Shown here in pieces: positions 33,931-43,353 of a stretch of DNA of 59,246 nt. The notes under the pieces are model-generated. The model did not search any database. It saw only the letters and a program-made list of their open reading frames with translations, and was not told the DNA's origin. The DNA is from Burkholderiales bacterium (GTDB lineage Bacteria; Pseudomonadota; Gammaproteobacteria; Burkholderiales; Burkholderiaceae_C), in NCBI GenBank assembly GCA_019509985.1, contig JAEKLF010000103.1, positions 1 to 59,246 of the forward strand, given 5' to 3'. The stretch's first letter is position 1, and every line of letters starts with the position of its first letter. The position numbers and the translations under genes were made by a program.

Positions 33931-34079
33931 GAGCAGGGCTGCGGGTCTAGGGACTCAGCATGCTGCAAATGTATCTCGGGTGGGTGGGGGGGCAAACGCG
34001 AAGAAATGCACAGAATCGGCTCTGAATCGGGTCTGTGCGCAGCTTCGCTTCAAGCACCCGAGCGGACAAAACCGCTGCC

Positions 34080-34085
34080 TACAAT
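34080..34085 (+). promoter_or_regulatory. Possible -10 box for leaderless transcription of the histidine kinase
   Basis: TACAAT lies 7 bp before the ATG at 34093, so a transcript from it would start at or next to the start codon. No good -35 is seen. Confidence 0.35.
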
Positions 34086-34092
34086 GCCGCGC

Positions 34093-35424
34093 ATGAACAG
34101 CCTCAGCGACGAGAGCGCGCCATCGCGCCGAGGGGAGCGGCGAGTGCCAATGCGGCTGCTGGTGCTGAGTCTGGCGGGCGCTTCGCTGCTGCTGCTCGTG
34201 CTCGGCACCCTGGTGGTGCTGGCATTGATGCGAGTCTGGGGTGGCGAGGTCGGCCTCGTGCACGCGGCGCTGGTGCTGACGGCTTTCTTCACCGGAGTCA
34301 TGGTGCTGGTCGCGGCCGCCTTCGGCTGGCACGCCGGCGTGCGCCTGACCCGCCAGCGCCTGTCCGAGCCGCTGCGCGAGGCGCGCCAGCAACTGCTGAT
34401 GCAGGCCCAGCTGCAGCGCGACTGGCAATGGGCGACCGACGCCACTCACCGCCTCGTGCGCTGGCAGGCGCCGCAGGGCGCACCGTCGTCCAGCTGGGTG
34501 GGCGCCGGCGCCAGAACCCAGCAGCTGTGGGAACGCTTCGAGGCTGCCGAGCCCGCCGCCCAGCTGCGTGAACGCCTGGACGCGCGCCAGCCCTTTGGCG
34601 AGCTGTTGCTGGGCGCCGCCGAGGGTGACGCACGCTGGCGGCTGCGCGGCCTGCCCTGCATCGACTCCCAAGGCCATTTCGCCGGCTACATCGGCACGGC
34701 GCAGCCCGATACGGGCGAGCCGACGGCGGCGCTGCCGGCGCCGGCCCAGCCCGACCTGACCGCCGAGCACGAATCCTTCAGCTACACGGTGTCCCACGAC
34801 CTGCGCGCGCCGCTGCGCGTCGTCGAGGGCTTTGCGCGCATCCTCAAGGAAGACTACGGTGCCCGGCTGGACCGCGTCGGCAACGACCACCTCGACCGCG
34901 TCATGAGCGCCGCGGCGCGCATGAACAGCATGATCGACGCGTTGCTGTCGCTCAGCCAGCTGTCCACGCGGCCGCTGGCGCGCCAGCCCGTCAACCTGTC
35001 GCAACAGGCCGGCTACGTGATGGAAGAGCTGAAGCGCTCGGCGCCGCAGCGCGAGCTGGTGCTGGAGATTGAGCCTGACCTGATCGTGCAGGGCGATCCG
35101 ACGCTGCTGCGCATGGTGCTGGAGAACCTGCTCGGCAACGCCTGGAAGTACAGCGCCAAGACCGACTGCGCCGAAATCCGCTTCGCCTGCACCGAGCAGG
35201 GAGGCCGGCGCGTCTTCGTCGTGTCGGACAACGGCGCCGGCTTTGACATGCGCTTTGCCGAGCGCCTGTTCGGCGTCTTCCAGCGGCTGCACAGCGCCAG
35301 CGACTTCCAGGGCACGGGCGTCGGCCTGGCCCTGGTGCGCCGCATCATCCGCCGCCACGGCGGTGACATCTGGGCCGAATCGGCGGTGGGCGAGGGCGCC
35401 CGCTTCTACTTCACATTAGGCTGA
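34093..35424 (+). CDS. Membrane sensor histidine kinase
   Basis: 443 aa from ATG 34093 (ATG 34084 is the alternative). Two membrane helices at about 22-45 and 58-85 with almost no periplasmic loop; a PAS-like region; HisKA with the phospho-His in SYTVSHDLRAPLRVVEGF; and a HATPase domain with N box NLLGNAWKYS, G1 DNGAGFDM and G2 GTGVGLALVRR. The short loop suggests sensing within the membrane or cytoplasm. It converges on the ANTAR regulator gene; both end at the edges of a family A repeat. Confidence 0.9.
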   Translation: MNSLSDESAPSRRGERRVPMRLLVLSLAGASLLLLVLGTLVVLALMRVWGGEVGLVHAALVLTAFFTGVMVLVAAAFGWHAGVRLTRQRLSEPLREARQQLLMQAQLQRDWQWATDATHRLVRWQAPQGAPSSSWVGAGARTQQLWERFEAAEPAAQLRERLDARQPFGELLLGAAEGDARWRLRGLPCIDSQGHFAGYIGTAQPDTGEPTAALPAPAQPDLTAEHESFSYTVSHDLRAPLRVVEGFARILKEDYGARLDRVGNDHLDRVMSAAARMNSMIDALLSLSQLSTRPLARQPVNLSQQAGYVMEELKRSAPQRELVLEIEPDLIVQGDPTLLRMVLENLLGNAWKYSAKTDCAEIRFACTEQGGRRVFVVSDNGAGFDMRFAERLFGVFQRLHSASDFQGTGVGLALVRRIIRRHGGDIWAESAVGEGARFYFTLG

Positions 35425-35426
35425 AC

Positions 35427-35547
35427 GGGCCGAGCGCCGGGCCGCTCCCAAGCCGGCCCGCTTGGGCGATGTGCTTGCCGGTCGATCCGGCAAGCATCGC
35501 CGTCCCCCCGGGGGACCGGCCAAGGTACTCCTTGGACGAGGGGCTCA
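35427..35547. repeat. Dispersed intergenic repeat family A, copy 2
   Basis: 121 bp, same length as copy 1 and nearly identical. It fills the whole gap between two convergent genes: it starts 3 bp after the kinase stop and ends with (includes) the stop codon of the ANTAR regulator. Confidence 0.85.
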
Positions 35548-36174
35548 CTTCTGACCCGGCCGGGCCAGCAGCTCCAGCGCATCGACGATGCGCCGGGCCT
35601 GTTCGGGCAGGCTGTGGTCGTCGGCGCTCGCCAGACTCATCAGCCGGGCCAGGGCCTCGTCGCGCGGCAGCGAGTAGCGGTGCATCAGCACGCCGACGGC
35701 CAGGGCCGTGATGTCCAGCGAGTTCGGCATCTCGGAAGGCGCCGCGGTCTCGAAGGCCTCGGACATCGCGGCCGGTGCGGCCGGTGCGGGCGCTATGGCG
35801 GACGTGATCGTCGAGCGTGCGAAGGCCGCCTCGACGGCGGGCACGATCTGCGAGATGTCCAGCGGCTTGACGAGGTAGGCGACGGCGCCCAGCTCCTTGA
35901 CCTTGGCGACCGTCGCCTCGTCGGCGAAGGCGGACAGGAACATGAAGGGCGTCTGCAGGTATTCGCGCAGGTAGGCGGCGACGTCGAAGCCGGTCAGGCC
36001 TTCCATGCGGATGTCGAGCAGGGCCAGCTCGGGCCGGTGTTCGCGGGCGAGCAGGATGGCGTCGTCGCCGTTGTCGGCGTCGATGACCTCGAAACCCGCC
36101 TGCGTGAGCCCATAGCTCAGCGTTGCCAGTACCAGTCGGTCGTCGTCGACGACCAGGATCTTGCCCTTGCTCAC
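35545..36174 (-). CDS. Response regulator with ANTAR RNA-binding domain
   Basis: 209 aa from GTG 36174 (GAGGGG upstream); the ATG at 36246 would add non-receiver sequence. Receiver domain at about 1-120 (ILVVDDDRLVL; phospho-Asp in LALLDIRMEGLTG; Lys in LVKPLD). An Ala/Pro linker leads to a C-terminal ANTAR domain (DITALAVGVLMHRYSLPRDE then ALARLMSLA). ANTAR regulators act as antiterminators by binding paired RNA hairpins. Encoded 8 bp after the HWE/HisKA_2-type kinase, the classical partner type. Confidence 0.88.
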   Translation of the reverse strand: MSKGKILVVDDDRLVLATLSYGLTQAGFEVIDADNGDDAILLAREHRPELALLDIRMEGLTGFDVAAYLREYLQTPFMFLSAFADEATVAKVKELGAVAYLVKPLDISQIVPAVEAAFARSTITSAIAPAPAAPAAMSEAFETAAPSEMPNSLDITALAVGVLMHRYSLPRDEALARLMSLASADDHSLPEQARRIVDALELLARPGQK

Positions 36175-36182
36175 CGCGCCCC

Positions 36183-38648
36183 TCAAGAACTTGATTTTGT
36201 GGCCGGATTGTGAACCACGCTCGGCGGGATCAATTCCAGCCGGCATGCGACGTCCTCGCCCTCCTGCTCCAGGCTCAGGATGGCGCTGCGCCGCGGCAGC
36301 AGCGCGCGCACCAGGCCCAGGCCCGACACGCCGCTCTTGACGTTCTGCAACGCGAAGCCTTCAGGCAGGCGGCCCGGGTTGACGATCTCGACGGTCACGC
36401 CGGCCGTGTCGCAGATCAGCTGGCAGCGCACCTGCGCGCCGTTGCCGTGGCGCAGCGCGTTGCCCAGCAGCTCGTTGAGGCTGAGGGCAATGGGAATGGC
36501 CTCGGCCTCGGGCAGGCACCAGTCGTCGATCAGCGCGCCCCCCTCGGCAGCGGTGGTGATGACACGGCCCTGCATGCGCTGCACGGAGCCGACGATGGCG
36601 TCGAACACGCGCTTGAGCAGCAGCGGCCCGGTGGCGCCCACCTGCAGGCCGTAGACCTGGGCGATGGCCTGCACCTGGCCCACGGCCTCCTTCAGCACCG
36701 AGGCTACCTCGGGCCGGCGCACGGCGATCTGTTGCAGCAGGCCGGCCACGCCCTGCAGGTTGTTCTTGATGCGGTGGTGCACCTCGCGCACCAGCAGCTC
36801 GCGCTGCGAGATGGCGGCCTGCAGCCGGGCGGCCTCGGCGGCGCGGTGCTCGGTCACGTCGCTGGCGACGACCAGCAGCAGCTCCGGCGTGTCGCCGCCG
36901 CCGAGGTTGTTCAGGTGCAGGAAGCGCGTGTCCCAGACGCGCGTGCTGGCGTCGCGGCCGACGCGGTACTCGCGTTGCACGACGGCCAGGGACGCCAGCG
37001 CCTCACGCATGTCGGTGCGCACGTGGTCGGCCTCGGCGTCGCCAAACAGGGCCGCCGGGCCATGGCCGAGCAGCGCGTTCTCGGGGCGGCCGGCCATGGC
37101 TGCCGCGGCCTGATTCAGTTTGACGATGTTCAGGCTCGCGGCGTCGTGCAGGCTGATGGCCAGCGGCGCGGCTTCGATGATGCGGGCCAGCGAGGCCTGG
37201 GCGACGCGGCTCTGCGCCTCGGCCTGGCGGCGGCGGTCGATGTCCAGCAGCGCGTAGGTCAACTGCTGCTTCACCTCGCCCGGGCCATCCTCGCGCTGCG
37301 TCTGCACCGCGTTGCCGATGACCCAGAACTCGCGCCCGTCGCGGCCGCGCAGCCGGCACTCGAAGACCTCGGCGCCGGGTTCGGTGTGGAAGGCGTGCTG
37401 GTTGTCCTCGGGCGCCAGCACGCCCATGGGCTGGCCTTGCACATCCTCCAGTTCGCAGCCGAACATGCGCCGCGCCGAACGGTTCATCCATTCGATGCCA
37501 TCGGGCCCCACGGTGACGATGCCGACCAGCACCGAATCCAGCACCGCGCGCTCGCTTTCGGCGCGCAGCAGCAGCGCGTTCTCGGCCTGGGCCTGGGCCG
37601 TCACGTCCAGCGTGACGACCGAGGTGCTGCGTCGCCCGCCGGCCAGCAGTCCCGGCGCGACGCGCGTCAGCAGCCAGCGCCGGCCGAGTTCCGGGTGGCG
37701 CACCGCGTAGCGCACCTCGACGGCGTCGCCCTTCTTGAGCGCGCGCTGCAGGCGCTCGAACTCGGGCATGGAGGCGGGTTCGACGATGTCGCGGCTGATG
37801 CCCTGCAGCGAGCCCGCCGCCCCGCCATGGTTCTTCGCGCCGGCCTTGAAGGGGCTGCCCTTGCGATGAGCCTTGACCCAGCCGGCCTCGGGCTGGAAGG
37901 TGGCCAGGCCGACGGCGGCCGTGTCCATCAGCGCGTCGAGCTGCTGGTGGGCGAGGTCGCGTTCATGCAGGGTGCTGTGGTCCTCCAGCGTGGCCAGCAG
38001 TAGTGCGCGACCGCCCTGGCGCCACAGGCGCAGCCGCGCCTGCAGCCAGCGGTGGCGGCCCTGCGGGTCGACGAACTCGGCTTCGGTGACGAGCGGGCCG
38101 TCCTGCGGGCGCTGGGCCGTCAGCGCGGGCAGCGGTGCGCCGCGGTTCCAGCCGAGCAGGGCCTGCAGCAGGTCGGGCAGGTCGTTGAGGTGGCGAGGCG
38201 AGCCGGCGCACAGGGCCTCGAAGGCGGCGTTGCGGCGCAGCAGCGCGCCGCCCGCCGCATCGGCCAGCAGCAGCGGCAGCGGCGACAGGGCCAGCCATTC
38301 GACCAGCGGCGGCTCGCCGGGGTCGGCCGCGTTCAGTCGCGCATGCAGCAGCCAGTTGGGGCGCTCGCGCAGCAGGTGCAGCGTGGCGCGCTGGCCGTCG
38401 GCGAGCTTGAGCGGCGGCGCGGGCGGCGGCGCGCGCCCGGCATCGATGGCGTGGGCGGCTTCGCGCAGCCAGGCTTCCAGCCGTGCGCCGGCCGCCTGGC
38501 GCAGCAGCCGCCAGCCTTCGGCCGCGTCGGCGCCCAGCCAGTCACGGGCGGCCGGGTTGGCGCGCAGCGCGGACAGATCGGCCCGCAGCGTCAGCACCGG
38601 GTCGCCGACGAGGTCGAGCAGGGCGGCGGAGGCAGGCGGGCCGAACAT
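36183..38648 (-). CDS. Multi-PAS sensor kinase of the HisKA_2 type
   Basis: 821 aa, soluble. Several PAS-like regions fill residues ~1-600, including VGPDGIEWMNRSARRMFGCE and AAPLAISLHDAASLNIVKLN. The histidine box is of the HisKA_2 kind (REVHHRIKNNLQGVAGLLQQ), followed by an ATPase region with ELLGNALRHGNG and SGVSGLGLVRAL. Kinases with this box typically pair with ANTAR regulators, and one follows 8 bp downstream. The signal is unknown. Confidence 0.88.
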   Translation of the reverse strand: MFGPPASAALLDLVGDPVLTLRADLSALRANPAARDWLGADAAEGWRLLRQAAGARLEAWLREAAHAIDAGRAPPPAPPLKLADGQRATLHLLRERPNWLLHARLNAADPGEPPLVEWLALSPLPLLLADAAGGALLRRNAAFEALCAGSPRHLNDLPDLLQALLGWNRGAPLPALTAQRPQDGPLVTEAEFVDPQGRHRWLQARLRLWRQGGRALLLATLEDHSTLHERDLAHQQLDALMDTAAVGLATFQPEAGWVKAHRKGSPFKAGAKNHGGAAGSLQGISRDIVEPASMPEFERLQRALKKGDAVEVRYAVRHPELGRRWLLTRVAPGLLAGGRRSTSVVTLDVTAQAQAENALLLRAESERAVLDSVLVGIVTVGPDGIEWMNRSARRMFGCELEDVQGQPMGVLAPEDNQHAFHTEPGAEVFECRLRGRDGREFWVIGNAVQTQREDGPGEVKQQLTYALLDIDRRRQAEAQSRVAQASLARIIEAAPLAISLHDAASLNIVKLNQAAAAMAGRPENALLGHGPAALFGDAEADHVRTDMREALASLAVVQREYRVGRDASTRVWDTRFLHLNNLGGGDTPELLLVVASDVTEHRAAEAARLQAAISQRELLVREVHHRIKNNLQGVAGLLQQIAVRRPEVASVLKEAVGQVQAIAQVYGLQVGATGPLLLKRVFDAIVGSVQRMQGRVITTAAEGGALIDDWCLPEAEAIPIALSLNELLGNALRHGNGAQVRCQLICDTAGVTVEIVNPGRLPEGFALQNVKSGVSGLGLVRALLPRRSAILSLEQEGEDVACRLELIPPSVVHNPATKSSS

Positions 38649-38716
38649 GGTTCAGCCGTGCGAGGGGGGCAGGCTCATTCGAGCTGAGCGGCGTGCATCT
38701 GGAGAAGGCGCCCGGC

Positions 38717-39901
38717 TCATTCGAGCTGGGCGGCCTTGTGCAAGGCCCGCAGCACGCAGGCGTTGATCTCGCCGGCGCCCAGCATCAGCGCCTCGGCGCT
38801 GTCGCGGTAGTCGAACACGGACTCGGCCTCCAGCGCGCGCACCAGCTGCAGATAGGGCTGGTAGGGACCGCTGTCGTCCACCAGCGCCTGGCGCACCCGC
38901 TCAGGCACCGGGATGGACTGCAGCAGCTTCTCGAACGGTGATTTCAGCATGTGGTCCAACAAAGAGAACAGGCCACAGATGAACATCTCGTCGCGCTGCT
39001 CGCGCTCGCTCATGTTCTGCGCGAACTCCTCCATCAGCAGGCCGCGGCGCAGCGCGCCGAACATGATGGGGCGCATGCTGTGGTCCTTGCTGGCCGTCGT
39101 CAGCAGCAGGGCCAGCCAGCGCTTCATGCGGGCATAGCCCAGCAGCATGATGGCGTGGCGGAAGCTCGACACCTCCACCGGCAGACCGAAGGCGGCGGAA
39201 TTGAGATAACGCAGCAGCTTGAAGGCCAGGCTGGGGTCGCGCTTGAGGGTCTGCTCTAGGCGCTCGACGTCCTCGCCCTGGTCCACGCGCGACATCAGCT
39301 CGACGATGACCTGCAGGTCGGTGCCCATCTCGGTCCTGTTGCCGCCCGGTGTGGCCTCGTAGGGGCCGTCCATGGGCCAGCCGATGACGGCGCTGGCGCC
39401 GGCGGCAAAGCTGGCGTCGATGGCCTCCGCGCCGCGCACGCCGGCGTGCACGAGGGTCAGGCCCGCCGGGGCGGCCTGACCGGGCTCCAGCACGACCTGA
39501 TTGAACACGGCGGCGACGTCGGCCGGCAGGGCCGACTGCGGCAGGCCCTTGAGCACGCCGGTGTGGCCGGCCGCCTTCAGGGCAGCCAGGGCCGGTGCGT
39601 GGACGGCGTCGGCGGCGATGAAAGCAGGCACCTCGATCAGCGTCGGCTGGGCCGGCGGCTGGGCCAGCACGGCGGCCAGCAGTGTTTCGCCCTGGGGGTT
39701 GAGCAGCTCACCGCCGTTGGGCCAGGTGGCGGCCAGCGCGGCCAGCAGTTCGGCCTGGTCGGCCCTGGCATCCGGGCGCAACGGCACCAGCGTCAGCCGC
39801 GTGGCGGCAATGGCGCGCTGGCGGTCGATGACCGGTGCGTAGCCGAGGGCGAAGCCCGGCAAGAGGGCGTGGTCGAGGGCGGCGGGGATGTTGTCGGACA
39901 T
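38717..39901 (-). CDS. HDOD domain signalling protein with degenerate EAL-like N terminus
   Basis: 394 aa from ATG 39901. The N-terminal half (1-210) resembles a worn-down EAL domain without catalytic motifs. The C-terminal half (about 210-394) is HDOD: MSRVDQGEDVERLEQTLKRD and LLRYLNSAAFGLPVEVSSFR. Proteins of this build are regulatory, often in c-di-GMP or motility networks. The last five codons and stop (AAQLE) occur again in frame 45 bp downstream, a short duplication. Confidence 0.85.
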   Translation of the reverse strand: MSDNIPAALDHALLPGFALGYAPVIDRQRAIAATRLTLVPLRPDARADQAELLAALAATWPNGGELLNPQGETLLAAVLAQPPAQPTLIEVPAFIAADAVHAPALAALKAAGHTGVLKGLPQSALPADVAAVFNQVVLEPGQAAPAGLTLVHAGVRGAEAIDASFAAGASAVIGWPMDGPYEATPGGNRTEMGTDLQVIVELMSRVDQGEDVERLEQTLKRDPSLAFKLLRYLNSAAFGLPVEVSSFRHAIMLLGYARMKRWLALLLTTASKDHSMRPIMFGALRRGLLMEEFAQNMSEREQRDEMFICGLFSLLDHMLKSPFEKLLQSIPVPERVRQALVDDSGPYQPYLQLVRALEAESVFDYRDSAEALMLGAGEINACVLRALHKAAQLE

Positions 39902-40147
39902 GGTGCGGCGCTGGGGGGCGGGCAGTGAATGCGGCAGTCTGCCATGAGCGACACCGTCGCATGGCGGGGAAACGTGACCGAATTCATTCGCCGGCATGAC
40001 ACAGCAGGCATGCCGCAGCCCCTCGTGACGACGGCGAGCCCGGCGCGGCGGCCGGCTTTTTCCTGTCGCATGATCTGGCTGGACCCGTCGCTCGAGGGCG
40101 CATGGGGCCTGCAGCCGCGCGGGTTTGCGCAGGCGGGTGCCGAGTCC

Positions 40148-41362
40148 TCAGCCCTGGATGTACTGGAACAGCGACATGCGCTGCACCAGTGCATAGGTCT
40201 TCAGCGCCGTGTCGTAGCCGACCTGCTGGCTCTGGAAGTCAGAGATGCCCTGGGTCATGTCCAGGTCCTCGGCGGCGCTCTTTTCCTCGGTGCTGTACTG
40301 CTTCAGCGCGGCCAGGCGGGTCTCGGTGCCGTCGAGGTTGTTGAGCTTCTCGCCGACCTCGCTGCGCGCGTTCTGCAGGTTGCCCATGACGGCATCCATG
40401 TCGCGGATGCGGCCGGAGTTGCTCTGCTGGATCTGGGCGCCGTTGCGCAGCGGCGTGTTCAGCTCGCCGATGGCGCGGTCGAGCACGTCGAAGACCTTCA
40501 GCGAATTGGTGGCGGGCGCGATGGAGAAGTTGTCGCCGTCCGCCGGGGTGCCGGCGACGGCGACGCTCAAGCCGTCGAAGTCGATGCTCTGCCCGGCCTT
40601 GTAGGCGCCGCCGGCAACACCGGCGCCGGTGTCGGTGTTGGTGACGCTGTAGGTCTGAGCAGGCGCCGTGCCGGCGATGTCGATGCGGTAGTTCTGTCCG
40701 GTCAGCGCGGCCGGGTCGGTGACGCGGCCGGCGTCGATCCAGCCCTTGGCGGGCTGGGTCGGGTCGATGCTGTTGGGGTTGGCATCGGTGACGAAGCTGC
40801 CGTTGCCGCTGCGCGCCTGCTCCCAGGCGCCGCGGCCGTCGACGGTGAGCTGGAAGTTGTCGAGGTTGCCGGTCTGGATCTGGCCGGCCACGCCGACGTA
40901 GGCGACACCGGCCGCCTGGTCCAGGAAGGGCGGGTTGGCCGAACCCTGGCCGGAGAAGATGTAGCCGCCGGAGCCGTCGGGCCGGTTGGCGATGGCGAGC
41001 AGCTGGTTGCGGATGCCCTGCAGCTTGTTGGCCAGGCCCTTGCGCTCGGCGTCGGAGTAGCTGGCGTTGCCGGCCGAGATCATGGTCTCGCGCGCCTGCT
41101 GCATCAGCTCGTTGGCGTCGCCCAGGGCCGACTCGGCCAGCGTCATGCTGTTGCGGCTGGCTTCCAGCGCGCGCTGATTGGCGTCGACACGGCCGATGGA
41201 GGCCAGCGCCCGCTCGGCGCGCGCGGCGCCGGTGGGATCGTCGCTGGCCTGGGCGACACGCTTGCCCGAGGTCAGCTGCTGCTGCTGGGTCTGCAGGGTC
41301 TGCTGGCGGCGCTGCAGGTTGGCGATGGAGGCGTCGTAGAGGTTGGCGGTGGAGAGTCTCAT
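40148..41362 (-). CDS. flgL: Flagellar hook-filament junction protein FlgL (HAP3)
   Basis: 404 aa. Joins the hook-side HAP1 ring to the filament. The flagellin-like N terminus (MRLSTANLYDASIANLQRRQ) and C terminus (GYDTALKTYALVQRMSLFQY) are conserved. 15 bp after flgK. Confidence 0.95.
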   Translation of the reverse strand: MRLSTANLYDASIANLQRRQQTLQTQQQQLTSGKRVAQASDDPTGAARAERALASIGRVDANQRALEASRNSMTLAESALGDANELMQQARETMISAGNASYSDAERKGLANKLQGIRNQLLAIANRPDGSGGYIFSGQGSANPPFLDQAAGVAYVGVAGQIQTGNLDNFQLTVDGRGAWEQARSGNGSFVTDANPNSIDPTQPAKGWIDAGRVTDPAALTGQNYRIDIAGTAPAQTYSVTNTDTGAGVAGGAYKAGQSIDFDGLSVAVAGTPADGDNFSIAPATNSLKVFDVLDRAIGELNTPLRNGAQIQQSNSGRIRDMDAVMGNLQNARSEVGEKLNNLDGTETRLAALKQYSTEEKSAAEDLDMTQGISDFQSQQVGYDTALKTYALVQRMSLFQYIQG

Positions 41363-41377
41363 GGGTTACCTCAAAGC

Positions 41378-43342
41378 CTAGCGTGCGGCGATGCGCATCA
41401 GTTCGTCGAACAGCGTCTGGGCGGTCTGCAGCACCTTGGCGGCGGCCTGGTAGCCCTGCTGGTACTGCATCAGGCGTGAGGCTTCCTCGTCGAGGTTGAC
41501 GCCGGCCTGGCCGGCGCGGCTGGCCTCGCTGTCGCTGGCGACGCTGGTGGATACGCCGGAGAGGTAGTTGGCGCTTTGCACGCGGGCGCCGACGTCGCTC
41601 ATCGCGCTGGCGTAGGCGTCGGTGATCGTGGCGCCGGGCTGAAGGCGCTTGCCGACGAAGGTGTCGGTCTGGATGTTCAGGAAGGCCTTGGCGTTGCCGT
41701 TGTTCGTGCTGGTGTAGGTCGTCGGGTCCAGCGCGAGCTTGTCGCCCTTGCGCGGCACGCCGTTGGTGCGCAGCTCGAAGCCGAGGTCGATGCCGGCGGC
41801 CGGCTGGTTGCCGATGGGCTGGCCGGAGCTCCAGATGCCGTTGAGCACGCTGCCGTCGGCCAGCGTCAGCGTGTACTGCAGGTTGGCGGTGTTGGCGGGG
41901 TCGGGGTCGCCGAACTCGACCGTCATCGGCGCCTTGGTCAGGTCGAAGTTGGCGTTGACGGCGTAGATGCTGTCGACGCTGACCGTGCCAGTATTGTTGA
42001 CCGACGTGGAGGCCGTCAGCGGCGACGCGGCGGCGATGCCGGAGCCGTTATCCAGCACGCGGCGCATGTCGACAGCAGCGGCGCCGACCGGCTCGATGAG
42101 GAAGCTCTCGCCGACGGCCGGTGCCGCGGGGCTGAAGGCGAGCTTGAAGCCGTCGACGGTGTCGCCGTCGTTGACGCTGCGCACGACGCCGTCGGACAGG
42201 CGCGTCAGCTCGTAGCTGCCGGCGGCGCTGGAGGTCAGCTTGTAGCTGCTGGCCTGCAGCTGGCTGGCGTCGACGATGCTGGCCTGCGCGCCGTTGGTGA
42301 AGCTGCCGTCGGCGTTGCGCAGGTTGCTGGCGGCCGGCATGACGCGGGGCGCCGCGATATTGAAGATGGGCGCGCCCTTGCCGGGCGGGTTGGACAGATC
42401 CAGGCCGAGGGCATTCTGGTCGTTCACGCGCGTGCCGATGGCGGCCGCGAGCTGGCCCAGCATGTTCTTGGCGTCCTGCAGGTCGTGGTTCTGGAAGGCG
42501 AGCAGGGCGGTCATGGAGCCGCCGGTCAGCACGCTTTCGTCCAGCGGCCGGTTCTGGCCGCCTTCGTTGAGCGACAGCACGGCACGCTGCGGGTCATAGG
42601 CGTCGGGCGAGACCTGCAGCGTCGAGGCCTGGTTGCCGAGCACCAGGCGCTGGCCGCCGCCGATGAAGACGCCGACGGTATCGTCGTCGGCCGGCAGCGT
42701 CGTCACCGCGACATGCTCGCCCAGCTGGGAGATGAGCTGCTCGCGCTGGTCCAGCAGGTCGTTGGGCGTGTGGCCGCTGCCGCGCGTCTTGGAGATCTGG
42801 TCGTTGATGCTGGCGATCTGCTTGGCCAACTGGTTGACGACGGTGACATTGGCCTTGAGGTCGCTGACGACGCCGGACTGCAGGTCCGACAGCTGCTGGC
42901 CGGCGTTGGAGAAGCGCACGGCCATCTCATTGGCGCGGCCCAGGGCCACCTGGCGCGCCGAGGGGTCGCTCGGGCGGCTGGTCACGTCGACCATCGCGTT
43001 CAGGAACTGGCTGGCCGCGTAGCCCAGGCCGTCGGTGCCGGTGGCGAAGACCTTTTCCATGCGCGACAGTTGCTCGGCGCGCGTCGCGTCGGCCGTCGCG
43101 GCGGACTTGGCCGTGGCGGCCTCCTTGGTCAGGAAGTCGTTGTGCGAGCGCACGACGGTCTGCACGTCGACGCCCTTGCCGAAGAAGCCGGCGCCGGTGT
43201 ACTGGCCGGGCGACGTGGTGAGCACGACCGACTGGCGCGAATAGCCGGGCGTGTTCGCGTTGGCGATGTTCTGGCCGATGGTCTGCAATGCCGCCTGATT
43301 GGCGAACATCGCGCGAGCGCCGAGGGAAAGCAGGCCGGCCAT
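41378..43342 (-). CDS. flgK: Flagellar hook-associated protein FlgK (HAP1)
   Basis: 654 aa. First junction ring on the hook. The N-terminal rod/hook signature is present (ALQTIGQNIANANTPGYSRQ) and the C-terminal coil ends YQQGYQAAAKVLQTAQTLFD. 11 bp after flgJ. Confidence 0.96.
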   Translation of the reverse strand: MAGLLSLGARAMFANQAALQTIGQNIANANTPGYSRQSVVLTTSPGQYTGAGFFGKGVDVQTVVRSHNDFLTKEAATAKSAATADATRAEQLSRMEKVFATGTDGLGYAASQFLNAMVDVTSRPSDPSARQVALGRANEMAVRFSNAGQQLSDLQSGVVSDLKANVTVVNQLAKQIASINDQISKTRGSGHTPNDLLDQREQLISQLGEHVAVTTLPADDDTVGVFIGGGQRLVLGNQASTLQVSPDAYDPQRAVLSLNEGGQNRPLDESVLTGGSMTALLAFQNHDLQDAKNMLGQLAAAIGTRVNDQNALGLDLSNPPGKGAPIFNIAAPRVMPAASNLRNADGSFTNGAQASIVDASQLQASSYKLTSSAAGSYELTRLSDGVVRSVNDGDTVDGFKLAFSPAAPAVGESFLIEPVGAAAVDMRRVLDNGSGIAAASPLTASTSVNNTGTVSVDSIYAVNANFDLTKAPMTVEFGDPDPANTANLQYTLTLADGSVLNGIWSSGQPIGNQPAAGIDLGFELRTNGVPRKGDKLALDPTTYTSTNNGNAKAFLNIQTDTFVGKRLQPGATITDAYASAMSDVGARVQSANYLSGVSTSVASDSEASRAGQAGVNLDEEASRLMQYQQGYQAAAKVLQTAQTLFDELMRIAAR

Positions 43343-43353
43343 TTCTTATGTCC

